A DNA stretch of 64,000 nt from Serpula lacrymans var. lacrymans S7.9 (GCF_000218685.1 NW_006763290.1:5482908-5546907); one strand, 5' to 3'. Positions 1 to 12,462 are shown, counted from the first letter of the stretch. Numbers and translations are program-made. The notes: a model not told the origin generated them from the letters alone.

Positions 1-586
1 ACACACAGCATGGCCGGCGACTACTTGAACTAGAAAATTGCCAGGCTTGATTACTCTTCGTTGGGTTTTATAATCGAAGTCCAATAGGGTAACTCGAACC
101 TACGAGCGCGCCGAAAAGACACGTAATCCATTTTCACCACATCATAGTGAGGCATCCAAGTGGTGCTGACTTGGAAGATTATAGAAGGGACCCGCCGAAG
201 TTTTCAAAAATCTCGTCCCCTTCGAAGTTTTTTCCCAGAGATCGTGGCAATGGTCAAAGACAGAGCTGTTGAGCATCGCTCATATTGACCTTTATATGCA
301 TTTGATTTTTATGGATAGGGTGAACGTTGTTGGTACGATGGTCGAACATCCGGGTCAAGCACTCGGAGTGCACTCGACTCGGAACGGAACGAAGAAAGAA
401 AGAAGAAAAAAAAGGCATCAGCCACGAAAGCCAAAGGACACCAAATACATAACACTCGCATGCAGCTCTCAGTGGCGCCGTGGCACAACAACATTCCATC
501 CAACCGCCAACCGCCGCCGTAATACACCACATCCTAGTATTTTATCCTAGCCTTTATTTACTCCCTCCTTTTCTTTGACTGAAATT
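1..586. other. left-edge intergenic region
   Basis: I see no gene here. Overlapping ORFs on both strands at 254-550 are short, have no recognisable domain, and shadow each other. A T-arm-like string near 95-108 (minus strand) does not extend into a folded tRNA. The CT-rich stretch at 541-580 just before the next start codon is probably the promoter and leader of the following gene. Confidence 0.6.
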
Positions 587-2105
587 ATGTCCAAATCATC
601 GTTGTCGTCTGTCGTATCCAATCTCGTGCGTGCGTCGATGGGTGCGTCGGTGTCCAACACCGTCACAGACGAAGACCTCGACCGGCACGTCGCAGAACTT
701 ATCCTTAAAGAGGCAAAACAAAAAGCAGAGAAGTATGGGAAGGATGGGATAAGGGCTTACCTGCCAAATGTGTGCGTATATCGACTTTTATTGTTCAAAA
801 TGATGCTCACAATGTTTGTTTGATTCGATTTAATTCATCTATAGTTCAGACCCAAACGTCCCACGAACGAATAAACGCTTCTTGTCCTCTATAATACGTA
901 GTACGGACGATCACAACAAGACTATACTTCGTACACAGGCACTTGCTGCACAGGAAATCAAACGTGAGAGGGAGGAGGAAGAAAGGAGAGAGAGAAGAGT
1001 AAGGGCGGAAGAGGCCGTTGAGGCTGAGAGGATGAGAAGACTGATGGGTGGAGGGAGAAGGGATGGATGGAGCACAGAGAGAGACAGAGAAGGAGGTAGG
1101 GACAGAGACAAGGACCGAGGGAAGGAAAGAGGCTTCAACGAAGGGAGGAGGAGGAGGGAAAGAAGCTGGGAGAGATACGAAGACAATGATACCCGTAATA
1201 AAGAGGAGCGACGAAGTGGGCGGCACCGTTCACCACGTGGCTCGAGCTCAGGTCATCGTCACAGTCGTCATGTATCCCGAGAGAGAGACGATACATCTGA
1301 CGAACGTAGGAAGCGCAGACATAGGCACGAGAGCGAAGAACGGCGTGGGGACTCTCAACCACGTTTTTATGGAATCAGACGGAGGTCTAGTCGTTCTGCC
1401 TCACCCCGACACCAACGCGAGCGCTCGTCTACTACAAACACTTCTGCGCAAGATATCCGCGAGTCGCGTAAACATTCTCGATCAAGAAGTCCAATCTCAG
1501 ATGCATACCAAGCTGGTGAAAGTGCATTGAAGTCACGATCACGATCACCTTCGACAGAAGCACGTTTAGACTCGCTGATTAATGGGCACAGTCTACCATC
1601 TAAGTTGAAACCGCAGTCGCCTTCCTCGTCACATACTCGTTCACCTTCGCATTCGCCGCCTCGTTCACGACCGTTTAAATCCTCCAATCTTCATGTATCC
1701 ACGTCCTATCAATCTTCTAAATTCGCTAGATTAACGTCCCCTTCTCCCACCTCACCAGCCCCAACCCTCCCTTCGAAAATGGATAAATATTTTGAACCAT
1801 CCTATGATCCCCGCTTGGACACAGCCCCACTTGCTGTTCCTTCCATACCATCCACCGGCCTGGTGAGTGATGCAGCCTTCGAGGGGTGGGACCTCATGCT
1901 CGAAGTTATCAAAGCGAGACGGGAAGAGAAGGAGGAACGAAAGAGGTTGGAGCGAATGGGTATCAGCAAGGAACAGACAGGGAAGAAATCAAAGAAGAAG
2001 GGTGCCTTGGCGATGGAGACCAGTGGAGGGGAAAGTATTATGGATATTGAGTATAAGAAGCGGGGGAGTGTCAGGGAGTGGGACATGGGAAAGGAAGGAT
2101 TTTGA
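587..2105 (+). CDS. Arg/Ser-rich nuclear-type protein
   Basis: Two exons, 587-771 and 845-2105; the 73-nt intron has GTGCGT and ATAG ends. Product about 481 aa. The ATG at 587 is the first in frame. Residues 1-62 are ordinary. The segment read across the intron (SDPNVPRTNKRFL, then IIRSTDDHNKTI) looks like a conserved core. It is followed by a Glu/Arg charged helix and then RS/RD-rich repeats of the kind seen in splicing-associated proteins. A C-terminal basic helix is followed by a Lys-rich stretch. The short HTDAHNK-like core recalls metazoan NKAPD1-type proteins, but that link is from memory and weak. A nuclear, RNA-processing role is inferred from composition only. Confidence 0.75.
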
Positions 2106-2285
2106 TAATGGCTACTGCGGGGATCCTGTGTACGTTTTGTTGAGTATAGGACAAGGGTGGATAGATAAGTTTTTATTACTTTGTTTATTAGGCCTGTGTT
2201 GGCGATATTTATTCTTCTTGCTCTCGCCGAATACGATATCCCCTTGGATTTTCGATTTTGGAAGTAGGTCCTGGGCATCCTCGCA

Positions 2286-2714
2286 ATGCAATTAAACCAA
2301 ACTGTGCATTTTACTTTCACGTATCGAGATATATCCATATCAACTTCTGGAGATCGCATTGATATCTACATTAGCTGGCTCATTCGGGCGTTCAACAATC
2401 AACGCCTGAAAGTGATCTTCTTCCAGGTAACTGTAGTTTATAAATTACTATAGAAAAAAGCAGTTGGACTAATTGATAGATACTCTCCGGTTGTTGTAGG
2501 TATTGCCTCCAAGCTCACCTTCTTTTTGAGCCCTGTGGAATTTTGTGGAAGCTTGGTGACTGTTGACGCTAAGGGTGAGTACCACAATACGACTCGGAAA
2601 GGCGTAGGATATACAAGCGAGGTTACTTGTGACCATCGTTAATTTTTCAGAAACGACTATGCTTACGAGCTCCATCGTCTCTACTTCTCAGTCAAAGACG
2701 TAGACATGCGCTAG
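2286..2714 (+). pseudogene. possible short gene or gene relic
   Basis: An ATG at 2286 opens 47 codons ending at a plausible donor (CAG then GTAACT, about 2427). Open segments follow at about 2480-2580 and 2650-2714, each bordered by intron-like signals (a TTGTAG acceptor, a GTGAGT donor, a TTTTCAG acceptor). The three segments do not join in one frame with the splice sites I can see. It is therefore either a decayed gene or one whose splicing I have not solved. I recognise no domain. Confidence 0.25.
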
Positions 2715-3653
2715 TCCTCATAGTTATTTTTGATCCACCGACTCGTACTGGCAGTGTGAGTTCTATGTACCACAACGCAGTTCTTTCCTGATCAAACATC
2801 GAACAGCTCTCCTGTCGCTGTACTTTAGTTGGTAAGGACTTTGCAAACAATTTCCTGCCGAGCTACATGCTGACTATGCAAATCGCAAAGTAGCTACTAC
2901 AGAGCACTATCGGTGCAGAAGATGATGCTTGCGGCAAGCATGCAATTGAAGCTAAACGTTATTTATACAGGCGTGCTCATTTTGCGAACCTTTGCCTGTT
3001 GGGAACAGAATAATTGAGCTGTTGACATAGCTGCTTGTAATGACATGGTGAGCATTGTTCAATATTAGTAACATGGTTTGTGTCTCAAATCTATCCATGA
3101 AAGATTTCTAGTTGGAATCAACTATCTTAAGTGCTATCGACTCAAGAAGGAGCTGGATAACTGATACTGTACCTGTACATACATCGTGAGATGGTATGGA
3201 ACGTCTTACTTATATATCAGGGTCCTCAATTCACTAACACTTGGCCAAAAGTTTTGTGGTATACAGCAATTTGTTTATCAAGTCCCAACAATTTGAAAGG
3301 ATCTCCCCCTCTTGCAAAGCCTTGCCAAGTCGTTGCATCGCTGGCAGTCACACTTGTAACTTGTAATGTGTTACTCGAAGGCTACGATGAACTCAAACTT
3401 TGACGGATGTATTGCAAGGAGGGATAAGGCCAAAAGACAAGAAAAAATTGCTTTCTATGGCGATCTTGTATATTTTCCCAAAGGTGGATAGTAGATATAT
3501 CGGGTTCATATGAGCGGAATTTACAGAACTTATTCATCGTAATCTCAGCTCAATCTTGACGAAGTGCTTAGAGTTGAAAGATAGGGATTGGTATAAGAAA
3601 CCAGCGAAATCAAGTGCACATACACATAACTTATAGCATCATGACACCTGTAC
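2715..3653. other. intergenic region
   Basis: No gene supported. A 70-codon ORF at 3191-3403 has no recognisable domain and no second exon. The stretch next to 3654 is probably the 3' flank of COG8. Confidence 0.5.
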
Positions 3654-5552
3654 CTACTGGCCAGTCTCCCCTAACCACCCTTCCCACTCCCTCACTACGC
3701 GTTGCAATTCACTCTCTTGCTTTTCCGTGTCATCTATATCCTCGATACCATTACCGTTGTTTTCATCCTCGCTGAAGCGCCATGGATCTCGAATGCCCTT
3801 CATCTCGTCCCACTCTCCCACACCAAACACTCCTTCTACAACTGCACGACGTAAGAAAGGGCTGAGCAAGCGACAATAAGCGGCGCCTGCTAGACGCAGG
3901 ACTTGCAACTCTTTGGGTGCTTCATTCTCTCCCGTATCCTTCAACCACTCTCTAGCGTAAGACAGTAATTCTTTCCCTCCTCTTCCTAGTGTGCTTTCGA
4001 CGATACCTAACGCGACGCTCGTCGTAGATACAGGAGCAAGAAGACGCAGCCGATTTAACGCTCGAAGGAAACCATTGACGAGCTTTGCGATTGGAATGAA
4101 GGAAGTGATGGTTGTAGGAGGAGATGTCGGTGATGACGAAGGAGAAAGGTGTAGCACAGAGAGTGAAGGCAAAGTTGTGGACGCGTTAACCAACCATTCC
4201 GATGGTTTCTTGCCCTTCTTACTGTCTCCCCTGCCCTTCCCTTTCGCTATATTTACGTCCTGGATAAAATCATCCACTGCTCCTTCTAGGTCAGTCCTGA
4301 GCCCACTGACAACAGCGGCACATATCAACGCGCCTACCATAGTATGAAAATCAGTACCCACGCGTGCCAAGGCAGAGGTGCAGTAGCTAAGCTGGGTGGA
4401 GAGTGGGGCGAGATGAGGGTGGGCGGAAGGCAGATGGGTGCGGAGTGTTGGCAGGAGAAGGGTGAGAAGCGTTTGGACGAGTGGAGCGGGGAGAGCTTGA
4501 GTGAGGGGCGTAGTACTAGTGATGGTGGTGGAAGTTGGTGCGGAAGAAGCGTGTGAGGTATGCGATGGAACGGAGGCGTAAGTAGAAGGTGAGCGGTCGA
4601 GAAAAATGGTGGTATACTGTGTCAAAATATCGTACGCGCCTTCACGCCATATATCAATATATTTCTTTAGGTATCTCGCAACGTCCTCTCCTTCCCTCTC
4701 TCGTTCTCGTTCTCGCTCTTCTGCACTCTTTTTTGTATGACCATCGGTTTTGGATGTGCCGCCGAAACTGGCCTGTCCTACGCCTTCAAGGGCACTTCGT
4801 AGACAAGCGACGCGTGCACTGACAAATGCGATGGCCAGTTCATCTTCTTGGAGAGCCTGCATCCTGCGTAAGAACTGGACTGCCTTCCAGAGTGCTGGGA
4901 GCTTTCTTGCGGGTTCGTGGAGCGTGTTAAGAAGGAGAAGTCGCATTGCATGCAAGGAGGCGGCAATCTGGGCTTGCAGAGAGTTTGTAAGAGCGTTGTC
5001 ATCAGCAGAGGAAGACAACGCAGAAGACGCATGAGCTGCAATGGCCAGAGCCTCTGCATACATTCCATTCCTCACGCACGTGTCGATGAGCACTGGGACA
5101 TCAAGCAGATCGCGTAGCTTGTCGTGTTGCTCAAGTACATGCTTTGCTCTTTGGCGTTCCTGCAGAAGCGAGTGTCCTGTCGTATCGCGAAACTGACGTG
5201 CAGCATCGTCGAGAGCAGGAAGGGCGGTAGTAAGAAATGCTGAGAGGGCGGTGTCGAGCGACGAAAGTGAGGAGAGGAGCGCGGTGGATGTGCGATGCAG
5301 GGAGAGAAATGTTGGATAGGATGTGTGCGTGAGCGTCGTGAGCGACGACGTCAAGGTATGCGACTGAGTTGTGAGCGTTGATGGCGTCGACAGCAGCTCG
5401 GGGAGAGAAAGAGAGGGTAGCTGGGAAAGGTATGCCGTTGACGGCGATGACGAGGCAGAGAGGAGGTCGCTGAGGGTGCTGAGCTCGCTATTCGTGGAGT
5501 CTTTGAGCACTGCGGTCATTGCAAGTAATGAGGGTCGGTCATGCGTGCTCAT
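3654..5552 (-). CDS. COG8: conserved oligomeric Golgi complex subunit 8
   Basis: A single uninterrupted ORF of 632 aa, close to the roughly 600 aa usual for COG8. COG8 belongs to the lobe B half of the COG complex, a tether for retrograde vesicles at the Golgi. The N-terminal half fits the Dor1-like family: a Leu/Ser-rich helical region (about 40-120), then HVLEQHDKLRDLLDVP and LIDTCVRNGMYAEALAIA (about 135-175), which is the family's most conserved stretch. A short acidic/Arg-Glu repeat (about 285-300) and a Ser/Thr loop are probably lineage-specific inserts. The start at 5552 is the first ATG; a second in-frame Met lies 11 codons on. It is divergent from the F-box gene, with about 190 bp between the two starts. 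Confidence 0.9.
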   Translation of the reverse strand: MSTHDRPSLLAMTAVLKDSTNSELSTLSDLLSASSSPSTAYLSQLPSLSLPELLSTPSTLTTQSHTLTSSLTTLTHTSYPTFLSLHRTSTALLSSLSSLDTALSAFLTTALPALDDAARQFRDTTGHSLLQERQRAKHVLEQHDKLRDLLDVPVLIDTCVRNGMYAEALAIAAHASSALSSSADDNALTNSLQAQIAASLHAMRLLLLNTLHEPARKLPALWKAVQFLRRMQALQEDELAIAFVSARVACLRSALEGVGQASFGGTSKTDGHTKKSAEEREREREREGEDVARYLKKYIDIWREGAYDILTQYTTIFLDRSPSTYASVPSHTSHASSAPTSTTITSTTPLTQALPAPLVQTLLTLLLPTLRTHLPSAHPHLAPLSTQLSYCTSALARVGTDFHTMVGALICAAVVSGLRTDLEGAVDDFIQDVNIAKGKGRGDSKKGKKPSEWLVNASTTLPSLSVLHLSPSSSPTSPPTTITSFIPIAKLVNGFLRALNRLRLLAPVSTTSVALGIVESTLGRGGKELLSYAREWLKDTGENEAPKELQVLRLAGAAYCRLLSPFLRRAVVEGVFGVGEWDEMKGIRDPWRFSEDENNGNGIEDIDDTEKQESELQRVVREWEGWLGETGQ

Positions 5553-5741
5553 CGTTAGCCACGACGAGCTCAGTACTTTCCACGTGAGTTAACTCAAATA
5601 GGCGAGACAATACCGAGTCAGAGGGTCGTGGGAAGCAGTAAATTAGCTCCTATTCGCGAGAAAAAGAAACGCCTACAAACACAATCCCAAAAATATAAAT
5701 TGTAAAATACGCGATGGTAGTTTCAGTTTTTCTTCTTACCA

Positions 5742-8206
5742 ATGGCTCCTGCAATGAAAAAGGCTAAGCCCTCCTCTGCCGCTCGCGAAAAGGACGACGA
5801 TGCTCACACGAAAAAACCCTGGATCACAGACATGCCTTTAGATGTCTTGTTTGAGGTAGGTTCTACATCTGAAGCTTGTCAACTTCGACGTGAACGAGTT
5901 TATTTAGATATTCAAGCACTTGCCAGCTTTGGCCCTGTTGTATCTCACATGGACTTCAAAAGACTTTCGTGCACTCCTACTGAGTCGCTCCAGGACGCGT
6001 CGCATCTGGCAGGATGCTCTTGCAGAAGTTAAATATCTCCCATCAACTCCTCAATATATGAGCGAGCCCGCATACACTCACCTGGCGTTCATATCTACTT
6101 GCCATGTACGTGTTGATTGTTGAATTTGACCGCTTGTTCGCTAAAGATTTGTGTAGATATGTCATAGGACTTCGTGTCATTCCATCCTGTGGCACTTCCG
6201 CGTACGCATGTGTGAAGAGTGCATACCATCCAAGTAATGGGTTTTCCATGTACTTTTGGATATTTCTCAAGTCTATTTAGATTTTTTCATGGCAAGCTAG
6301 AAAGTCTCTTTTCCGGTCGTCTCTCTCAACTTGCCAAAGAACATGGACGTAAGCTACTTCCGCTAGGAAGAGTCCGCAGTTGTGTGTAATTTTCTATTAT
6401 AGATTCTGATCTGCGCAGTTGACGCCTTTCCCTGAAGATTCTCATGAATTTTATTACCTTCCCGATGTTGCACATCTCCAAGAACAATTCAATGCTCTGC
6501 CCCAAAAAGATGGTGAAATATTCGATGATTTTTTGCATCAACGCCTCCAACTCACCTCAAATATTTATGAAGTAAGCACATGATTAAATACTTAGCTCTT
6601 CATTTTACGACCGAGTCTTGTAGCATGCAATGCAATGTTCACGCTGGATGCAACAGGTGGAAAAGGCCCGTGAGGAAAACAGAAGAAAGCTCATTTCTAC
6701 ACGAGAGGCTGCGTCAGTGAATTTTTCTAAAACATTTCTCAAGTTTTTTCATAAATTATTCTCTTTGGACCCAAGCATCATCGAACGACTGACAAAGGCC
6801 GGATGGGGCGAGGAGCTGGGTCACATTACGCCATTTAATTCTAGAAAATTTTTGCTACTTCCGGAGGTTAACAAACCTGAAGAGCTCGACAATATGGGTA
6901 AGGTTTTCCAGTCCCGGTCAGTAATATTTGTGCCCACTAATGATGCACAGAATGGGAAAATATCCTTCCGGCGCTCGTCAAGTGTATGGAGTGTTACAAA
7001 CGTTGTCGTATCGAAAACCTCCAACGTCCAGCCTTCAGAACACGGTTTGATTCATTGAATACTTCAATCGAAGATGCATCGCGAGCCACAACCACGAAAC
7101 TCGATTTCTATCCGCGTCCAGTAGATATTTGCCATTTACCTGAAGTGCGGCGCCTATTAGATGTGGAATATGATACCAAGATCAACTACAAGTATCTGAA
7201 GAAAGAACTCAAGTCAATTGCGCCTGGCCTTGTGGGAAAGTGGTATAAAGATGTCCTGCAAAATTTTGAAGATCACCTGCGCTCTGATATCAAAGTCGAT
7301 AATGACGTCAAGGTTCTGGAACTGGCCGCAATGAGGTTTACTTGCAGGATGTGCTCAATCACATTAGAGTATCCCATGGTTCTCGTTCACAAGTGTTTAT
7401 ATGGGCGTTCTGGTTGTCATAACATAGTAGATACTATGCATAAAGAAGAGCGCAAAGATGACCTTCAAGGGGTGTATTCGACGTCTGCAAGAGCTTTTTA
7501 TGGCACGTACCCTTGGTCATGCCAGCCCATAAAACCAGTCATGTGGGGAGATCGAATTAAAAACCTGTTTAAAGCATGTGATCAAGATCCTGGACGAGCG
7601 ACTGCTGTGGATATGGATAGACGAGATGCAAGGGTTACTTGCAATCAGTGCTTCAGTTCTCGAGGACGGGTTGTCATGACTTGGCGAGCTGCGGTACGAT
7701 AATCTTAATTTTACATAAATGAAATTACTGATTTATCATATCCAAGCTGGACCATTGTATTTCAGAGCATAGGACACCTAATTCATCTTCGATAAAATGG
7801 TCACTCATAACAGGTAGAGAAGAAAGACAGGCAAGAGCTATAGAAGAATCCTATATGGAGCCCCGCATACGAAAATATGAACAGCAGCAGAATTGGGCAT
7901 GTCTTATCTGTTCACGTGTGGGTACGAAGAGAGATATGATAACCCATGTTGTCAGGTAAGTCGGTTCCACGCATTCTTGAGAATACAATGTCTTTAATTT
8001 TGGTATTGCACATTTCGCTAAACAGGCACAACATCCTCGCTAATGATGCTGAGGAAGGCAAGCATTACCACCGGAAAATAGACTCGCCACCCATCAGGGT
8101 TGAATCAGTGATGGTCTTCTTCAAAGGAATAACCAAGTATGACCTTGACTCACGCGACGTAGACTGGCTAGTGCAAGGTCGAGCAGATTACTATGATTCG
8201 GACTAG
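5742..8206 (+). CDS. F-box domain protein (intact copy)
   Basis: Ten exons: 5742-5855, 5908-6105, 6157-6233, 6281-6383, 6419-6571, 6624-6712, 6776-6897, 6951-7693, 7747-7955 and 8026-8206. All phases agree and give about 662 aa. The N-terminus is basic (MAPAMKKAKP). The F-box follows, split by intron 1: MPLDVLFE, then IFKHLPALALLYLTW. F-box proteins bind Skp1 in SCF ubiquitin ligases and recruit substrates. The C-terminal part holds several Cys pairs (FTCRMCS, VTCNQC, WACLICS), possibly zinc-binding. No leucine-rich repeats or WD repeats are seen, so the substrate is unknown. The intron at 6713-6775 has a weak GTCAGT donor and is divisible by three, so it may be retained. The copy at 8488 has GTGAGT there, which supports the intron. 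Confidence 0.8.
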
Positions 8207-8487
8207 TGCATTGTCATACAGTGTGCATGCCTCTAGCGTATAACATTAACCTCTTGTCAGTCTCTCTTGCCGGCGTGAATATTGATATATATGTGTACAA
8301 GCTATTGTTTTGATCGCATCTATGTTGTTTTTGAGCGTGTTCAAGTTGTGATTAGAAACTTGAGACAAGATCATACGAGTAAGAGGGTCGTGGGAAGTAA
8401 TAAATTGACTCCTATATTTATTTGAATGTTTAAAACGCCCACAGTTACACAAATGTAAAACCCAGTTTTCACTTTGTCTTATTACCA

Positions 8488-10826
8488 ATGGCTCCTGCAA
8501 AGAAAAAGTCCAAACGTTCCCCAGCTACTCTCAAAAAAGGAAATGGTGTTCGTATGAAAAAATCATGGATCCTAGACATGTCTCGTTTGAAGTAGGACTC
8601 GAATTTACATGTGAAGTTCGTCAGTTTGAATGCCAACAAATTCATTATCCAGATATTCAAACACCTGTCACCGGCCACCTTTGGCACTATTGTATCTCAC
8701 ACGAATCTCCAAAGGCTTTCGTGCACTGCTACTCAGTCGCTCTAAAACATGTCGCATTTGGCAAGAGGTTCTCGCAAGTGTCGAAGGTCGTCTTCCGTCC
8801 ACTCCTCAATATCTTAGTGAGCCCGCGTACGCTCATTTAGTATTCAATTTGCCATGTATGTGTTGATTTCTCGTCCGATCGACTGCTTGTTCTAATAGAG
8901 TATTGTGTAGATATGCTATATAACTTTGTGTGATTCTGTCGTTTGGCACTTCCGTGTACGCATATGTGAACAGTGTATGCCATCAGTGTGATTATCTTTC
9001 CGTGTTCTTTTGAATATTTCTCAAAACTGTTCAGAATATCTAATGGCAAAAAGCTAGAGGATCTCTTTTCCGGCCCTCTCTCCCAACTTGCCAAAGAACA
9101 TGGCGAAAAGTTACTTCCACAAGCAAAGGTTCACAGGTGTATGTAGATTAGCTATCCTTGATGTTATTTCGTGCAGCTAAGACTTTGCTCTGAAAATTCT
9201 TTTCAACGACATTATTATCTTCCCGATATTGCACACCTCCAAGAACAATTCAATGTTCTACCCCAGAAAGACGGTGAAATATTCAATTATTTTTTACATC
9301 AGCGTCTCCAACTTACCTCAAATATTTATGAAGTGAGCATGTAATCAAATGTATAGCTCTTCTTTTACTCTTTGGATTGTAGCATGCACAACAGTGCTTA
9401 AACTGGGTGCAACGGGTGGAAGATGCCCGTGAAAAAGAAAGAGTGAAGCTCGTTTCCAATCGCAAGGCTGAGTGAGTGTTTTGCGGAACTTTTCTCAAGC
9501 TCGGTCTCAAAATAACTTCCTTGAATCCAAGCATCATAAGCCGGTTGACAAAAGCTGGATGGGGTGACGAGCTGAAGCATGTTGTGATACTCATGGCCAG
9601 CAGGTTTTCTCTACTTCCAGAGGTTAATAAAACTGAAGAGCTCGACGATGGGAGTAAGTTGTCCGACCGTTAATATTTCAGGTCACTAATGACACACAGA
9701 ATGGCAACAAATCCTTCCGACGCTAGTGGAGTATATGGAGGATCACAAATAGCTCGATTTCTATCCGCGTCCAGTAGACGTTTGCCTTTTCCCTGAAGTC
9801 CGACACTTACTGGCTGTAGAGTACGATGCCAGGGTCGCCTACGAGTACCTGGAGGGAGACTTCAAGTCAATCTTACCCGGCCTTGTGGAAAAGTGGTATG
9901 AGGATGTCCTGAAAAAGTTTGAAGATCACATACGCTCAGAAATCGAAGTCGATAATGACGTTAATATCCTGGAACTGGCAGCAATGAGGTTTACTTGTAG
10001 GACATGCTCATTCACTTTACAGTACCCGACGGTTCTCAGTCACAAGTGTTTGTATGGGCATGTAGACACCACACCGAAAGAACTTGACGACTGCGGAAAT
10101 GGCCTACGATGTATCTGACATCCGCAAGAACTTTTTATGGCACATACCCTTGGTCATGTCGATCCATTGAACCGATCATGTGGGGCGATCAAATTAAAGA
10201 CCTGTTCAAAGCATGTGGTCAAGATCCTGGACGAGCTACTGTTGCAGATATGGATAGACAAGATGCAAGGGTTTCCTGCGATCAGTGCTCCTGTTCTCTA
10301 GGACGGGTTATCATGACTTGGCGAGCTGCGGTACGATAATATTAGTTTTACGTAAATGGGTTTACTGATTTATCATATCCAAGGTGGACCATTGTATATC
10401 TGATCATAGGAGGGCTGAGTCATCTTCGATAACATGGTCACTCGTGATAGGTAGAGAAGAAAGGCAGGCAAGAGCTGTTGAACAATCCTGTATGGACCAC
10501 AGCATGCGAAAATATGCACGGCAACACAAATGGGCATGTCTTAGCTGTTCACATGTGGGTACGAAGAAGGACGTAATATCTCATGTCGTCAGGTAAGCTG
10601 GCTCGATGTATTTCTTGGATAGGTATTACACTTTTCACGAAACAGTCACGGTACCCCCGCTAACGATGCCATGGAAGGCGAGCATTACCGCTGGAAAATA
10701 GACATGCTACCCATCGCAGTTGAACCAGTGATGATCTTCTCCAAAGGAGTAACCAATTACGACCTTCGCTCACGCGAAGTAGATTGGTTGATAGAAGGCC
10801 GGGCAGACTATTATGACTCGGACTAG
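8488..10826 (+). pseudogene. broken tandem copy of the F-box gene
   Basis: Aligned by eye with the 5742 gene. In exon 1 about 10 nt are missing, and exon 2 has about 7 extra nt, which restores the frame but scrambles the start of the F-box. Near 9745 a deletion of about 90 nt leaves an in-frame TAG at 9750-9752. Near 10105 the frame shifts again, splitting the Cys-rich region. Other exons remain open and close to the intact copy, for example VDHCISDHRRAESS and the final GRADYYDSD at 10826. A truncated N-terminal product of about 400 codons might still be made, but the shared C-terminal domain would be lost. The relic looks recent. Confidence 0.8.
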
Positions 10827-11019
10827 CGCAGCATCATTCTTACAGTAATGGATCTATACATACTGACCTCCATACTGGTGCTTAGCGTAATGCGGGATAA
10901 CATCCAAGAACATGTATAGTAGTAATCTCTTTTGAATGATCTTGAAGATAGCATAACGTCAGAAGTATAAGGAGATCGCCTATCTATACACGGAAGAGCT
11001 CTGGTTTCATGTTCTGCAC

Positions 11020-12462
11020 TTAGGTCAAGATTATGCGCCACAATAAACGGAACAAAGGACCCACTAATTTGCACAGTCGCGCTACAAGCCCACCCAACTG
11101 TATGATTGTTCCTACGCCTTCCAGTATACGCATGTGCGTGAACCCAATTTCCTTGATGCTGGGGGGTCAGGATGATGAACTATCACTACAAAAAGAGTTA
11201 ATCTACCTTGATGTACTCCAATTTGGTATACTCAGGTAATCTGAAAGATATTAGTTGGTACGTGGTTGTCGGCCATCGTGATGTACTTTGCACTTACTCG
11301 TCAAATGTCTTCACGACTCTGAACACCGTCACTACAATATCAACTGCGCTGTAACCTTGCTCCCAGAGTTCATTCAGCTTCCCCATAGCCCCATCGATAT
11401 CACCCTTCAGGCAGGCGCGGATAATGCTCTGCACGATTACTGGATGTGGTTGGTCGCACACCTTAAAGACATTCTCGCCAGATACGAAACCGAACCCTGA
11501 GTGTGTTGACTGGAGGTTGTTAATAGCCTGACGCATGTCACCTTCACAAGTAAAAATGAGCGCAGTAAGGCCATCATCATTGTATTCAACCTAAGTCGAG
11601 ATTAGTTCTAGTGGATCAAGCGCATCCAGCAACATACCTTCTCCATCTCACAAATTTCCAGTAGTCGTTTAAGAATCTCTGTATCTCTCAGCTTTGCGTA
11701 ACGTAGGATAGCGCAACGACTTTGTATTGGCTCAATAATTTTGTTAGACATGTTGCATGCCAAACAAAATCGAGTTGTATTCGAGAATATTTCCATCGTC
11801 CGACGCAATGCTTGTTGTGCGCCAGGGGTCATACTAAACGAGAACATGTGAGGGGTGAGGAGATGGTAACGGGTGTGCCGATATGAGCAGCAAACCTATC
11901 TGCTTCGTCTAGAATAACGATTTTATGTCTTGCAGGTGGAAGCGTGACTTTCTTTTGGGCAAAAGCCTTGATTTTGTTTCGTACAACATCGATTCCTCTG
12001 AGTACTCACTCAACACAGAATAGGGTGAAAATGGCACAGATGGAGCTCACCTTTCATCAGATGCATTCAGCTCTAACACGCCTTCTTTATACGCGTCTCC
12101 CAACAACTGATGCGCTAAGCAATGTATACTTGTCGTCTTTCCGATACCTGGCAGACCCTGGAAAGGCAGTAGCATTTAACTTTGGATCACCCAGATTTGC
12201 CCTCAGAGATGCGCGAAAACTTACAGATATTATTATATGCGGGCAGTTACCATCCTTTGCTATCACTTTGAGCCTTTCGATCGTGTCGACGTTCCCTACA
12301 ACATCGTCGAGGTTCTGTGGTCTGTACTTTTCTACCCTGCACAAAGAGATCAAGAAAGCGTCCAGTCCATTATGTTTCAAGTATAGCTTACCATGGCAGT
12401 TCGTATGGAGCAGCTGCAGCACCGTTTGCGGGTGCCTTCCCTTTTATTGTAGACGTGCTCAT
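11020..12462 (-). CDS. RFC4: replication factor C small subunit (yeast Rfc4 / human RFC2 type)
   Basis: Eight exons on the minus strand: 12392-12462, 12225-12336, 12051-12157, 11896-11997, 11638-11833, 11298-11590, 11207-11240 and 11020-11151. The product is 348 aa, close to the family's roughly 350. It is part of the clamp loader that opens PCNA onto primed DNA. Visible motifs: [13 protein letters not shown] near the N-terminus, Walker [19 protein letters not shown], Walker B ILDEAD followed by [12 protein letters not shown], the arginine-finger motif [10 protein letters not shown], and a C-terminal helical collar ([15 protein letters not shown]). [12 protein letters not shown] and [12 protein letters not shown] point to the Rfc4/RFC2 paralogue rather than Rfc2, Rfc3 or Rfc5. 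It lies tail to tail with the F-box pseudogene, about 190 bp apart. Confidence 0.93.

Larger units (their letters stand above)
5607..10826 (+). repeat. tandem direct duplication of an F-box gene
   Basis: Two head-to-tail units, about 5607-8206 and 8362-10826. The similarity begins upstream of the start codons: both units share an AGAGGGTCGTGGGAAG string at about 5620 and 8385. It continues through all exons and introns to the same terminal YYDSD-stop. The copied unit therefore includes the promoter, and intron positions match exon for exon. The breakpoint lies close to the COG8 5' flank. Confidence 0.9.

Noticed and set aside
60..190. Possible minus-strand tRNA, from a GGTTCGAGT-like T-arm string
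   Set aside because: Stem bases do not pair, no A-box is found at the right distance, and no acceptor stem can be formed.
254..550. Overlapping ORFs on both strands at the left edge
   Set aside because: They are short, mutually overlapping shadows with no domain and no splice partner.
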